Part shown: one piece after another, positions 46,476-60,414 of the stretch | Layout of the letters: the number at the start of each line of letters is the position of its first letter | Position numbering within the stretch: position 1 is the stretch's first letter | Assembly: GCA_039707655.1 (NCBI GenBank) | Contig: CM077676.1 | Span: forward strand, 451,583,379 to 451,647,378 | Direction: 5' to 3' | Source: Elymus sibiricus | Lineage: Eukaryota; Streptophyta; Magnoliopsida; Poales; Poaceae | Length of the DNA: 64,000 nt | The notes under the pieces: generated by a model | Databases searched by the model: none | Seen by the model: only the letters and a program-made list of their open reading frames with translations | Told to the model about the DNA's origin: nothing | Made by a program: the position numbers and the translations under genes

Positions 46476-48475
46476 CATAAAAAAACATGACCAGGCGAGG
46501 GAAGACGATAGCCTACAATATTTTCGGTGCAATGCAGAGTAGCAAGCCTCGGAGGCGATGTGTTAGGTGCCAAGGCACGTGCCCCTGTAGCAGCAACATG
46601 TTTCTATCCGGCCACACAGAATAGATTCTCGCGTGCAAAATGGAAATCGAACGAGCGCGTGAAACAATAGGCTGCCGAACGGTAAACCCAACGGTGCGTC
46701 CACACACAAAGTAGATTTTCCGTTGAAAGAAAAGCTTTCGTTAAATAATCGTTTTTTGCCTGACAATCTGAATGAGACAGAAATCCCAGTACCGTCTCGT
46801 GATCGTGAAGACGGAAATCCTCAAGCGCGTGCTCTGTCGCCCTGCGCGGGTGAGCAGCATCGAACGGGTGCTACTCGAGTAGCATCGCAGTCGCAGATAG
46901 TCAGGAGCCTCATTTGGTTCGTATGGTCTGCAAACGGAAAATGTCACGAGTAAAGCACATGTTCACAATGGGAAACTAGGTTACTAAGTCTATCTATTCT
47001 TTTTGTTTTGATGATGGCCGGTCGTAATTAGTAATTACATAGGCTTTGATGATGATTGTTTTTGCCCGAAGTGCACACACCAAAGCCAGAAACAGTGATT
47101 AGCATAACGAGCGTAGGATAATACTTGTGATGTAAAATTAATGCCGCGTTGATGGACCGAGATTAGGCTGCCGCCCTCAGATCAGATGCTACGCGGTGGA
47201 CCACCCGGGAACAGGAGATCCCACTCCCAGCTGAACCAAACAGAGGAGCGAGGCGGGCCACCAAGAGACAGAGGCGTGCTGCTCCTCAAAACGGGAGGGC
47301 AGCTCCTCTGCCGATTTGGGAGCCAGGGCAATCCTTGCCGAAAAAGGAAAGGGAATCTGCTTTCGCGTCGCAGGCAGCCGACCAAGATGCATCACAGCTA
47401 CCATGCACAAGGGCATCCAATGCATGCATGGAATCTTGAGACGTGGCGGATAGGGACCATGCATGCCTGCCGTGCTAGTCCAATACGGAGATAGAGGGCC
47501 GAGGAAAAAGGAAAGATAACACGCACCCTGATTCCCGTTTGCCGTAGTACGTTAGTTTGTCCAAGTCGACGGCAGTTCACGTTCAGCCGTCCGTCGCGTG
47601 CGAGTGCGACCTCACCGCACACGCATATCAATCAGTCGCCGTAGCCCGTCGGTGCATGTGTCCATGGAGGGGAGGCCACGACGCGCGGAACTCTGTCAAC
47701 CCAATGCTACTGCAAGCTATGAGTAGCAGTTTGTAAATTGCGGCAAAATCGGCAAGAACCGCACATTCAAGTTTCCCTGCGTGTGGCTCGTCCGTGATAA
47801 CTTCTCCGGATTTGCATGAACTGGCAGACCGATCACTAAGTGGTTAGTATCTCCAGCATGAGCGAACATTTTCAAAACTATTTAGGAATGGACACCACTA
47901 TCCCAGCCTGGATCCAACCAGGTTCTATTGATCATGTCCCTTTTCAACAGTTGTATCTTGTCTTGGGGCGTCTTTCTTTGGCTTTACAATCAAGCCATAC
48001 ACAGCGCCCTTTTGAATTATCAACACTAGTCCTCAACCCGTGCGGACATCCGCATGGGCTAGCAGTTTTTAAAGAGAGAATGATTATTATTTTGAATATA
48101 CATTCTAAAAAGATAAATAATATTAATATTAAATATTAAAAAAATCTAAGGGTTCCCCTTTTGCAGAGTTATTGGCGAAAACGTGTAAAAAGTTCGCTCC
48201 ATGCTCATAGTCCCAAAAGGAAAGTTATTCCATTGATGAATTCCTGAATTGTTTTTTGCATGGATTCAATTGTGTCACAATTTGTATGTAGGTGTAAATC
48301 CGGAGAGTATAATAATAACATAATATAATTCTGTTGAGCCATCCCCGCTCATATGATTAATATGTTTATTTCCTTTTGTGTGCGGTATTATCGATTTTGC
48401 CTGTGAATCCCAAGCCTAATTTCCAAAGAAGTTGCTTTAATCATAATTATGACCGTGGTTGAAATTAATAAAGTA

Positions 48476-48633
48476 CTCCCTCCGTTCCTAAATATAATAT
48501 CTTTTAGGGATTTCACTATAGACTACATACGGAGCAAAATGAGTAAATCTACACTCTAAAGTAGGTCTATATACATCCGTATGTAGTTCATAGTGGAATA
48601 TCTAAAAGGTCTTATATTTAGGAACGGAGGGAG
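48476..48633. mobile_element. Stowaway MITE, unit 3
   Basis: 158 bases, same ends and flanks. The stretch 48634-49437 after it is AT-rich with no gene recognised. Confidence 0.92.
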
Positions 48634-49437
48634 CATAATACATGAGAAAGTAGGAAAAACATGCCTTATCCATAGTAAATGTTCTGAACTTCACAAAAGC
48701 GGAGAATCTAGATGCAAGAATACCTTGACGGTGTAGACATTTGCACTCCAAGGACACCATGGGACCTCTTGTGAAACTGATTTTACATTTAAAAATGGAA
48801 ACATAAACATAACGCAGTGTTCATACAGGGATGTAAAATTCCCACTTAACCAATTAGGGACAGCTATATAGAATCGGCAGAGTAGCATTCATGATGTTGA
48901 AGAAAAAAATGGAATAAATTACTCTCCCATTCATAATGGCATGCCGTTTTAGATACGGAACAGGAAGCTGACACTTTGATCATTGTTTTAACATGTAAAT
49001 ACATATATAATTATTTATTTTCATACTATTTATTGTTAGGAATCTGTAGGTGCAACGTCTAGCTAATTATAAATATAGAGGTTTTAGTTAGCTTGTTGTC
49101 AAAGATTAAAAAGTTTGACTATATGCTTTCTAAGAATTCATGTATATTAGAACAAAGATAGTTTGAATTAATATAAGCTCAAATAGCAAAGCTAATTTTG
49201 CTTCCATATGTTCGCATTACTTAGTAATATGAATAATATTGACGGAAAAAGGTTGACAAAACATCAACCGGTTACATTAAACCTTACATCTCAGAAACAT
49301 ATATGAAAGTAATATTGGATGACCAAAAAAAATGTAACCGCCAAAGGAAGCAGCACAAAGCGTGGAACCGAGAACGACCAAGTCCATCCATTTCTTATTC
49401 ACCTGTTTCGATAAACATCTTTTACCTCGAGGACAAT

Positions 49438-50230
49438 TTATGCAACCCGTACTCGCAATCCATGAACTGGTAAAGAAATATTGTTTTTCAAGGTAGCATC
49501 ACCGGCTCTTTTAATGATTGCAATTGCATCCACCCTCTGCTTGCTTAAATAGCTGTTGTATACCATTAGTTACAAACAAATAGGAATATATGCACAGCAA
49601 GGAACACATATTTGAATATCCACCTCAAGTGCTATTACATGGATATTACCTGCCATAAATTCTAGCACAAAGGAAAATCTTTACTTGAAGGCATCCGGAA
49701 AATGTAATGATTATCATCCATCCATTCATGTCACAAATTTGGAATGGAGAAAAATTAGTATCTATATGGAAACACGAACTGCAGTTGTTGTCCAGGGGCC
49801 GCCTAAAGGTCGTCGAATAAAATTTTCTGCGTCTCACAATATTTATAACATGTAAGTAACAATAACTTGATAAACATGGATATGTAATTTTCATAAAAAA
49901 GATTGACCAGCACCAAGAAATAAGGACCTACCTAGTGAAAGGATGAGGATCGGCACTTGTTAGAAAAAAGGTAAATTGTTCATACTTTTTGTTCACTGGA
50001 CAAACACGCAGAATAGTAGAGTTTGTCAGATCTTTTCTTTCTTGAGGTATGATATAGGGACGTCTAGGTCCAGCTGGTCGCCACAAAACATTAGCCCGTC
50101 TGTACAGGAGAGCATGCTGCTCTACCAACTCCCCACCCGCATGTATACTGTAAACATGCTCCTCGATGCAGATATATCTGTACCCGATTCCGAGTTCAGT
50201 CACACCTTCGCCATCACGGTCTGTGGCCAT
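49438..50230 (-). CDS. Possible three-exon host gene, unit 3
   Basis: Exons 50230-49932, 49826-49650 and 49552-49438 on the minus strand. All splice sites and phases are kept. One residue change, Asn for Lys (DLTNSTILR), in exon 1. Confidence 0.45.
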
Positions 50231-50832
50231 TAGCGCCAGCCACCATGGCCATCAACATCCCCACACTGCTCCTTAATTATCACCACTTCGTGCGATCTGG
50301 AAACAAAAGAATAAAACCAAAGAGAGAATATTGTTGTGTCTTCATATGAAATTATACTGCAGATTTTGTTTGCTATTTAATTCCATTGACATTAAACCAT
50401 AAGTTGTAGTACATAGCAGCAGTCATATTGATTTTTTTGAATTCCACTGCCATCTAAGGTCAGTTATATGTATGTTGTAGTACATAGTGCATGTATACTG
50501 TAAACATGCTCCTCGATGCAGATATATCTGTACCCGATTCCGAATTCAGTCACACCTTCGTGATCACGGTCTGTGGCCATTAGCGCCAGCCACCATGGCC
50601 ATCAACATCCCCACACTGCTCCTTAATTATCACCACTTCGTGCAATCTGGAAACAAAAGAATAAAACCAAAGAGAGAATATTGTTGTGTCTTCATATGAG
50701 ATTATACTGCAGATTTTGTTTCCTATTTAATTCCATTGACATTAAACCATAAGTTGTAGTACATAGCAGCAGTCATATTGATTTTTTTTTAAATTCCACT
50801 GCCATCTAAGGTCAGTTATATGTATATTGTAG
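50139..50832. repeat. 350-base direct duplication, unit 3
   Basis: Copies at 50139-50488 and 50489-50832. The proximal copy has tttttttgaattcc where others have a pure T run before aattcc. Confidence 0.9.
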
Positions 50833-51523
50833 CAGACGGATTTGCAAATTTGCCTCAAAATTTCAGTTCCACTATTCTCTAAAGATGGCCAATTGCCTAG
50901 ATAATATAGTATTGGATTAGTAAAAACTATAATATTTGACTCCACTTTGCTGCTCCCTATTATGTAGATACAAAATAACTGATCCGAGATATCGTACACC
51001 TACTCTGCAGCGAAGCATATCTTGATTCCTCTAATCCAGCTCCAATGGAAATGCATACAGATGTGTACGGAGGAATATAAAACGGGCCACAAAGGGTGTT
51101 GGATGTTAAATTGGTACCGTGAGGGAAGCCAGGGCCTATGAAATTTGTAAGGGTCGACCAATCTACCTGAGCTAGTTAAGTACGTAGAGGTGATGGAGAA
51201 GGAGGTGATTACCTCAGACCAATAGAGTAGCCGACACACGCCTGCTAAATTGGCACGTCTTTGGCGAGCATGCTTGATGGCAAGATCCTGCAGCGGCTGC
51301 TGAATTCAGTACCCACTTCAACACCGTCATGAACACCCCTACATGGATCGATCTTCTCGTCCCCACGGCCGGTACAGATGATGCACGAAGTGGCGGTTCC
51401 AGGTGTCGTCTGCTGGAGATACGCGGGCGCATAGTGGCTCGTCAGGAGTAAGGGCTGAGGGCGAATCTAGGTCGGATGCCGGCGGTGGAGGTCAATGTAA
51501 GGTGGAGCAGATCGTGGGGTAGG
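50833..51523. other. Flank upstream of the unit 4 CACTA end
   Basis: As in unit 2, with the 7-base gcggctg present. It reads gggtaggCACTA at the join, so AGG again precedes the terminus. Confidence 0.4.
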
Positions 51524-51775
51524 CACTAGTAGAAAACAGGACATTGGTTTTTACCAGATCAGAGCAACAGTCCCGGTTCGAGCGGCCAGGACTTCGGCCG
51601 GGCCTCGGCAGGCACCAGTCCCGGTTCGGTTGGGACCTTTACTCCCGGTTCCAGCCACCAACCGGGACTAAAGGGCCTCGCTCCTGGCGCAACCCCTTTA
51701 GTCCCAGTTGGTGTCTGAAACCGAGACTAAAGGTCAGTCTTCAGTCCCGGTTCTAGACACCAATCGGGACTAAAA
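51524..51775 (+). repeat. CACTA 5' terminal and subterminal repeats, unit 4
   Basis: Same motif arrangement as at 17025, with aatcgggact as the last motif. Confidence 0.9.
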
Positions 51776-51782
51776 AGATGCC

Positions 51783-51791
51783 TATATATAT
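51783..51791 (+). promoter_or_regulatory. Putative TATA box of the CACTA element, unit 4
   Basis: tatatatat at the conserved position after the subterminal repeats. Confidence 0.4.
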
Positions 51792-52361
51792 GCTCGCCCC
51801 TGCGCGCTCACTCCTCTGTTTTTTGGCCGGCCGGCGTGTGGGAGGTGTGTGCTACTCTGTTCTCACCTCCTATGCACATGAGGTGTTTGATGAAATGACC
51901 GAGCCACACTTAAGCTTTCTCCTCTCTAAGCTCGACATCCAAGCTACATTTTCCTCAAGATTTGTCTAGGTTTGGCGGTGCACCAACTATCCAAGTGTTC
52001 TAAAAGGTTAGCAACTTCATCCTTTCATCTCTCACTGCTAGTTTAGCTCATTTCAAATGCTCTAGAAGTAGAGTGGTTTGTGGGTTTTAGTGGAGGTGTG
52101 TATGTGGGTGTTCTTTTGATTTAGATGCACAATTTGAGCTCAAATTAACTTCTTAGAGTTTGCACATGTGTACGGTGCCGTCCCGTCCCCGTCCCCGTCC
52201 TTACCGCCGTCGATCGCCCGCGCCGATCTCGTCGCCGGCACCACCGTGGTGAGCCTCTTGTTCTTATCTTCTTTTTAAAAAAAATATTCTTACTTGTATG
52301 ATTTAGATAGCTACTTGTATAATTTTCTTACTTGTATTATTGTTTGTTATTATATAGTGCC

Positions 52362-52800
52362 ATGGTTTTGGTATCCGCCCCCGTCGGCTCTCGTCCGGTC
52401 TATGATTCGGATGTGGTATATTATCTTTTATAACTATTTGTTTCATTTAGTGTTTATGAGAATTATGCCGACCAACGTGACATAAATGTTTTTATCTAGG
52501 AGGTATGTGAACCGGAAATTCCAACTGACCCTCTTGTCGAGAGGTTAAATTTAGTTAAAAAACAATTATTTAAAAGAAAAATTGAAAAGAATTGAAGAAG
52601 AGAAGATGAAATTGGAGTTGCATGCTGCCGATGTCGTCGATCTACACAAGAATCAGATGGATGCAATGCGCTTGAAGATTAGAAAGATTAGAAAATATGC
52701 CATTGATAATGAGGCTTGGTATCATTATGCTGTTGGATCAATTGTTACCTTAGTTGCGATTTTGATCGCATTTGTTGTTGCATTTAAATGTTTTACATAG
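52362..52800 (+). pseudogene. CACTA ORF1, unit 4 (frameshifted)
   Basis: Exons 52362-52415 and 52500-52800. Asn at HKNQ as in unit 1. Confidence 0.7.
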
Positions 52801-53029
52801 TTGTATGTTAGTTTCAATGTATGTTTTAATTAGATGCTCTAGAGAGCTGTATGTTGTTATATGAGAACTATGTATGAACTTTATGTATTTATTTTTTCAG
52901 TAATAATATTTGATCACTCTACTGTACTTTGGTTTTAATGTGATGATGAACTTGTATTAATTTGGTCATTTCTCTATTCATGATGTTCTGTAATGGTTTT
53001 TGATACACTTAATTATATAATGCACGCAG

Positions 53030-56000
53030 ATGAACCGGCAATGTATGTACGGTGACCGACGCACATCCGAGTACATTACGGGCCTGCATAATTTTCTCGA
53101 AGTGGCTGAGGCAAACAAGCAGAATGGTTTTATGTATTGTCCATGTACTGTCTGTGGGAATACGAAGAATTACTCTTCCTCGAAAACCCTTCACTTTCAC
53201 CTGCTTGAGAAGGGTTTCATGCCACACTATAATGTTTGGACCAAGCACGGAGAAAGAGGGGTTATGATGGAAGACAACGAAGAAGAAGAAGATGATGACA
53301 ACTATCCTATGTTCCCTGAATATGGTGATACTGCAACGGGGGAAGCTGAAGATCATGAGGCACCAGATGTGCCCGATTATGATCTTCGCCGGGTCATTGC
53401 TGATGCACAGAGAGGATGTGAAAGTGAAAGGGAGAAGTTGAAGTTCGATCGCATGTTAGAGGATCACAAAAAAGGGTTGTACCCAAATTGCGAAGATGGC
53501 AACACAAAGCTCGGTACCGCACTGGAATTGCTGCAATGGAAGGCAGAGAATGGTGTATCTGACAAGGGATTTGGGAAGCTACTGAAAATAGTGAAGAAGA
53601 AGCTTCCAAAGGATAACAAATTGCCTGACAGTACGTACGAAGCAAAGAAGGTTCTTTGCCCTCTAGGGTTAGAGGTGCAGAAGATACATGCATGCCCTAA
53701 TGACTGCATTCTCTACCGCGGTGAGGAGTACGAGAATTTGAATGCATGCCCGGTATGCGGTGCATTGCGGTATAAGATCAGACGAGATGACCCTGGTGAT
53801 GTTGAGGGCGAGCGCCCCAGGAAGAGGGTTCCTGCCATGGTGATGTGGTATGCTCCTATAATACCACGGTTGAAACGTCTGTTCAGAAACAAAGAGCATG
53901 CCAAGTTGTTGCGATGGCACAAATAAGACCGTAAGAAAGACGGGAAGTTGAGAGTACCCGCTGATGGGTCGCAGTGGAGAAAAATCGAGAGAAAGTGGCC
54001 GGACTTTGCAGGTGACGCAAGGAACTTATGGTTTGGTTTAAGTGCAGATGACATTAATCCTTTTGGGGAGCAGAGCAGCAATCATAGCACCTGGCCCGTG
54101 ACTCTATGTATCTATAACCTTCCTCCTTTGTTGTGCATGAAGCGAAAGTTCATTATGATGCCAGTGCTCATCCAAGGCCCTAAGCAACCCGGCAATGACA
54201 TTGATATGTACCTAAGGCCATTAGTTGAAGAACTTTTACAGCTGTGGGACATAAAAGGTGTACGTGTGTGGGATGAGCACAAACAGCAGGAATTTGACCT
54301 ACGAGCATTGCTGTTTGTAACCATCAATGATTGGCCTGCTCTTAGTAACCTTTCAGCACAGACAAACAAGGGATACAACGCATGCACGCACTGTTTACAT
54401 GAGACTGAAAGTATATATTTGGACAAATGCAAGAAGAATGTGTACCTGGGACATCGTCGATTTCTTCCGACCAAGCATGCCATAAGAAAGAAAGGCAAGC
54501 ATTTCAAAGGTGAGGCAGATCACCGGAAGAAGCCTGTCCTCCGTACTGGTGATGATATACTTGATATGGTCAAGGATTTACAAGTAATCTTTGGAAAGGG
54601 TTCTGGCGGACAATCTGTTCCGAATGACGCTGACGGACACGCAGCCATGTGGAAGAAGAAATCTATATTTTGGGACCTACCCTATTGGAAAGACCTAGAG
54701 GTCCGATCTGCAATCGACGTGATGCACGTGACGAAAAATCTTTGCGTGAACCTGCTAGGCTTCTTGGGCATGTATGGGAAGACAAAAGATACACCGGAGG
54801 CACGGGAGGACCAGCAACGTATGAACGAAAAAGATGGTATGCATCAAAAGCAGTATCAAGGTCCTGCCAGCTACGCTCTTACCAAAGCAGAGAAGGAAAT
54901 CTTTTTTGAATGCCTGCTCAGTATCAAGGTCCCGTCTGGCTTCTCGTCGAATATAAAGGGAATAATAAATATGGCAGAGAAAAAATATTCCAGAACCTAA
55001 AGTCTCATGACTGCCACGTGATTATGACGCAACTGCTTCCGGTTGCATTGAGGGGGCTTCTACCAGAAAATGTTCGATTAGCCATTGTGAAGCTATGTGC
55101 ATTCCTCAATGCAATTTCTCAGAAGGTAATCGATTCATAAATCCTACCAAGATTACAGAATGATTTGGTCCAATGTCTTGTCAGTTTCGAGTTGGTGTTC
55201 CCACCATCCTTCTTCAATATTATGACGCACGTCCCTAGTTCACCTAGTCGACGAGATTGCCATTCTGGGTCCTGTATTTCTACACAATATGTTCCCCTTT
55301 GAGAGGTTCATGGGAGTCTTAAAGAAATATGTTCGTAACCGTGCTAGGCCAGAAGGAAGCATCTCCACGGGCCATCAAATAGAGGAGGTCATTGAGTTTT
55401 GTGTTGACTTTATTCTTGACCTTAAGCCGATTGGTGTTCCTGAATCGCGGCATGAGGGGAGACTGGGTGGAAAAGGTACGCTAGGACCGAAAGCAATAAT
55501 TTGTAGGGACGGGCATTCTTGGGCGCAAGCACACTACACAGTTCTACAAAATTCTACCTTGGTGGCCCCGTATATCAATGAACACAAGAATATTCTACAC
55601 TCCAAACACCCGGAGCAATCTGACGACTGGATTACACGTGAACACATGGGGACTTTCGGCGGTTGGTTGCAAACACATCTCATGGGTAACACCACTGTTG
55701 GAGATGAGCTGTGCTTGTTGGCCAGGACACCATCTTCGACTGTATTGACTTTCCAAGGGTACGAGATAAATGGGAATACATTTTACACGATCGCCCAAGA
55801 TAAAAAGAGCACCAACCAAAACAGTGGTGTCCGCTTTGATGCAGCAAACACCAATAGGGCAAATGACACATATTATGGTTACATAGAGGAGATATGGGAA
55901 CTTGACTATGGACGTGATTTTAAGGTCCCTTTGTTTCGGTGCAAATGGGTCAATCTGTCAGGAGGCGGGGTACAGGTAGACCCGCAGTACGGAATGACAA

Positions 56001-56335
56001 CAGTGGATCTCAACAATCTTGGGTACACAGACGAACCATTCGTCCTAGCCAATGATGTGGCGCAGGTTTTCTATGTGAAGGACATGTCTACCAAACCGAG
56101 AAAAAGAAAAGATAAGGAAGCGAATACATCATACGATGAGCCAAAGCGCCACATAGTTCTTTCAAGGAAAAGAAACATCGTGGGAGTGGAGGACAAGACA
56201 GACATGTCAGAAGATTATGAAAAGTTTCATGAAATTTCTTCCTTCAGAGTGAAGACTGACCCAAGTATCATGTTAAATGATGAAGATTATCCATGGTTAC
56301 GGCGCAATAAGCAAGGGACACACGCGAAGAAATAG
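53030..56335 (+). pseudogene. CACTA transposase, broken, unit 4
   Basis: Lesions: TAA at 53924-53926, frame change near 54982, TAA at 55138-55140, frame change near 55230. The 5' portion carries the unit 1 variants (VIADAQ, HAIRK, KYSRT), the 3' portion the unit 3 variants (FERFMG, RFDAAN). Private: Leu in LPPLLCM, Ala in LSAQTNK, Ser in GKGSGGQ. Confidence 0.92.
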
Positions 56336-56605
56336 TTTTATACCCCAAGATCCCACTCTGGGATGTGACCGGCTTCACCGCCATCACTTTCTCTCTAGTG
56401 TGAGTTTTCGGACTTATAGCTGGATAGTGCCACTTCGGACAAACCGGAGGGAATCTTTGTAAGAGCTAGCTAGGGCATTTTGGCATTTGAAACATGATTT
56501 TAGAATAATTATTAATTAAGTTATGAAATTTCAATTATTCCTATCATTTCAGTCCCATGTTTTGCAAGGTTGATCATACGCGGTTAGTCCCGGTTGATGG
56601 CTCCA

Positions 56606-57356
56606 TATAAAATAAAAATACATAACATATGCAAAAAATTAAAATTGCCATAACAATAAAAATAACATAAAAAATAAAAAGACATAACATATGCAAAAAA
56701 TTAAAATTGCCATAACATAAAAAATAAAAAGACATAACATGTGCCATATATTTTATAGTGGTTATGAAAGAATATTAAAATTGACATAACATATGCAAAA
56801 AATAACATAAAAAATAAAAAAAACATAACATATGCAAAAAATTAAAATTGCCATAATATAAAAAATAACATAAAAAATAAAAAGACATAACATGTGTCAT
56901 ATATTTTATAGTGGTTATGAAAGAATATTAAAATTGACATAACATATGCAAAAAATAACATAAAAATTAAAAAGACATAGCATATGCAAAAAATTAAAAT
57001 TGCCATAACAATAAAAATAACATAAAAAATAAAAAGACATAACATATGCAAAAAATTAAAATTGCCATAACATAAAAAATAAAAAGACATAACATGCGCC
57101 ATATATTTTATAGTGGTTATGAAAGAATATTAAAATTGACATAACATATGTAAAAAATAACATAAAAAATAAAAAAACATAACATATGCAAAAAATTAAA
57201 ATTGCCATAATATAAAAAATAAAAAGACATAACATGTGCCATATATTTTATAGTGGTTATGAAAGAATATTAAAATTGACTTAACATATGCAAAAAATAA
57301 CATAAAAAATAAAAAAAATAACATATGCAAAAAATAACATAAAAAATAAAAAAAAT
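56606..57356 (+). repeat. AT-rich minisatellite, long form, unit 4
   Basis: Four long blocks as in unit 3, with small length differences in A runs. Confidence 0.88.
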
Positions 57357-57602
57357 ACCCGCCTACTAGCAGTAACCATGGCCAGCATACGACTAGAAAC
57401 CCAACTATATATGGGCCAGGATGCAGGCCCGCGGGGCTAGTAGGCCCAACAGGGCAGAGATTAGGCAATTAACTGTCTGCTTTAGAGAGGAACTTTGGAG
57501 AGAGATCGCAGCCGCGTATATAAAGGGGGGGGCAGCTCGGGGAAATAAAGTAAATGCAAGGAGATGAGAGTGCAAAGGTACTTGATAGATGTTGATGATG
57601 TC
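57357..57602. other. GC-rich junction segment with TATA-like box, unit 4
   Basis: tatataaa at 57517-57524; otherwise as in unit 3. Confidence 0.4.
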
Positions 57603-57620
57603 TCCCCGGCAACGGCGCCA
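57603..57620 (-). other. Primer binding site (tRNA-Asp), second LTR family, unit 4
   Basis: Identical to the site at 40968. Confidence 0.8.
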
Positions 57621-58325
57621 GAAATTCTTCCTACTACTTGTAGCTTGCGTTGGTATTTCCCCGAAGAGGAATGGATGATGCACCACAGTAGAGATAAGTA
57701 TTTCCCTCAGGTATGAAACCAAGGTTATCAATCTAGTAGGAGAATCACACAACACCTCGTCAACAGCACCTGCACACAAAACAACAACCCTTGCGCCCAA
57801 CGCAAACGAGGGGTTGTCAATCCCTCGGCGGTAGATTGCAAGATTAAATTGTATATGATAGATAAATAGATTGAAACAAAAATACAAAATAAAATAAGTA
57901 AAATAAAATGGCAGCAATATTTTTAGGGTTTTAGTAATATGATTTTGATAGACCCGGGGGCCATAGTTTTCACTAGAGGCTTCTCTCATAGAAATAGCAT
58001 ATGGTGGGTAGACAAATTACTGTTGGGCAATTGATAGAAAAGCAAATAATCATGACGATATCCAAGGCAATGATCATGTATATAGGCATCACGTCTGAGA
58101 CAAGTAGACTGACTCCTGCCTGCATCTACTACTATTACTCCACACATCGACCGCTATCCAGCATGCATCTAGTCTATTAAGTCCATAAAGAACGGAGTAA
58201 CGCCTTAATAACGATGACATGATGTAGACAAGATAAACTCACGTATGAATTAACCCCATCTTTTTACCCTTAATAGCTATGATACATACTTGCCATGTCC
58301 CTTTCTGTCACTGGGATTGAGCACC
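57621..58325 (-). mobile_element. LTR/leader fragment of a second Gypsy-type element, unit 4
   Basis: Near-identical to 40986-41690, with the same break before gaccaactgg. Confidence 0.65.
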
Positions 58326-59503
58326 GACCAACTGGAGTGGGGCCACCTGCTGCCCATGAGGCACCAGGGCGCGCCACCCCCTGGCACGGCCTGGTGGCTT
58401 GTGGGGCCCACGTGACTCCGCTGACCCTAATCTCAGGCCTATAAATTCACAATTCCAGAAAAAAAATAAGAGAGAAAGTTTTATTACGTTTCACGATATG
58501 GAGCCGCCGCCACCTCCTGTTCTTCATCGAGAGGCCAGATCTAGAGTCCGTTCGGGGCTCCGGAGAGGGGGATCTTCCGGCATCGTCATCATCAACCATA
58601 CTTCATCACCAATTTCATGATGCTCACCACCGGGAGTGAGTAATTCCTTCGTAGGCTTGCTGGACGGTGATGAGTTGGATGAGATTTATCATGTAATCGA
58701 GTTAGTTTTGTTAGGGCTTGATCCCTAGTATCCACTATGTTCTGAGATTGATGTTGCTGTGACTTTGCTATGCTTAATGCTTGTCACTAGGGCCCGAGTG
58801 CCATGATTTCAGATCTGAACCCCTTATGTTTTCATGAATATATTTGTGTTCTGGATCCGATCTTGCAAGTTATACGCACCTGCTACGTGTTATGATCCGC
58901 ATACCCCAAGGTGACAATAATTGGGATTCTTTCCGGTGATTGCCGTAGTTTGAGGAGTTCATGTATTCACTAAGTGTTAATGCTTTGTTCCGATTCTCTA
59001 TTAAAAGGAGGCCTTAATATCCCTTAGTTTCCTTATGGACCCCGCTGCCACGGGAGGGTAGGACAAAAGATGTCATGCAAGTTCTTATCGCAAGCACGTA
59101 TGACTATATAATTACATTGATGAATTGGAGCTAGTTCTCCGTCGCCCTAGGTTATGACTGTTACATGATGAATGTTATCCAACATAATCACCGATCCAAT
59201 GCCTACGAGTTTTCCACATATTGCTTTTGCTAAGTTACTACTGTTGCTACTGCTGTCACAATTACTACTACTATTGCTGCTACTATTACTGTTACTCTAT
59301 TTGCTACCGCTACCAAACTATCATACTACTGTGCTACTGATCACTCTGTTGCAGATATTTAGTCTCCAGGTGTGGTTGAATTGACAACTCAACTGCTAAT
59401 AGTTGCAAATATTCTTTGCCTTCCCTTGTGTCGAATCAATAAATTTGGGTTGAATACTCTACCCTCGAAAACTGTTGCGATCCCCTATACTTGTGGGTTA
59501 TCA
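58326..59503 (+). repeat. Single plus-strand LTR, 5'-truncated, unit 4
   Basis: As in unit 3, one base longer (an extra A near 58464). The full middle part is kept. Confidence 0.8.
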
Positions 59504-60032
59504 GTGCCTTCCCGGCAGTGGCGGCGGGCGCGCGTGCCTTCCTGGCGGGGGCCGCGAAAGCACCGCCCTGGACGACGACGTTGCCCTGCCACTTGCGGGT
59601 TGCGCGGTGGAGCCTTGAACGGCGACGGGCGCGACATGGCCGGCGATGAGATCTGCCGGAGGGGTTGGCGCGTGGATGACATCCACGGTGACGGGCGACG
59701 GCTGGGAGGCTTCTATGGTGGCAATACAACGCCGGGGAAGGTGGTCCAGGACGGGCGGAGGGAGATCAATGGCGGCGGAGGGAAGGGGAAGCGGGAACGG
59801 CCGCGCGGAAATGTCCCTCCCGCCAAAAATCGCTGCTGATACGGGTCAAGCTCGGGTCAGCCTCCCACCCCGTGAATCTAAAGGTTGAGGGCGAAGATTT
59901 GCCGCGCCCCGCAATTTTTTTACAGGCCGTGGTCCGATACGGGGTCTATTCTGGCCTTTTTTTCACGCAAAACCGTAAACTGGCGGTTATTTTGCGGGTT
60001 GGCGCGATATAAGGGGTCTGCTAGAGATGCTC
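59504..60032 (-). mobile_element. 5' end of a PIF/Harbinger element, unit 4
   Basis: Terminal sequence at 60013-60032 with TAA outside; type II variants. Confidence 0.6.
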
Positions 60033-60414
60033 TAAAGTTTTGGCGGGCTGAAACTTCAGCTTCTCCCGCGTGCCACACCCCCCGACGCCGCGTTGTCCCC
60101 TGCGGTTGCGCCATATTCGCCGCCACGCCGCCATTGCCCTCCTCCCCCCCGATAGCTGCAACACCGGGAAGGTGCGGCCGGAGTGCGCCGTCGGCTCCTC
60201 CCTCAACCCCGGTGTGCCGTCGCTGCGAGGCCACCTTTCTCATTCCTCCCCTGCCTCGCCTCCTTCGCTGCCCCGCTCCGGCTGGAGTCTCCAAGTCCTA
60301 GCTGAAGAACCCGACGTGGGAATGGTATTCGGAGATGTTCTTCACCCATTTTTTTTTATGTTTCAAATTTTTTGTGTGAATGTCTTTGATCATAGTTTTT
60401 CTTATTCCTTGTAG

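Larger units (their letters stand above)
34886..51523 (+). repeat. Array unit 3 (type II, complete)
   Basis: The only complete type II unit, 16638 bases. It lacks the gag and the left LTR of type I, and has instead an expanded AT-rich minisatellite, a different LTR fragment and an LTR that keeps 439 bases missing from type I. It alone lacks one transposase stop, at the position of 38501. Confidence 0.95.
51524..57356 (+). mobile_element. CACTA (En/Spm) element, unit 4, 3' end not found
   Basis: Same limits as unit 3: terminal CACTAGTAGAAAACAGG on the left and the end of the AT-rich repeat on the right. Confidence 0.85.
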
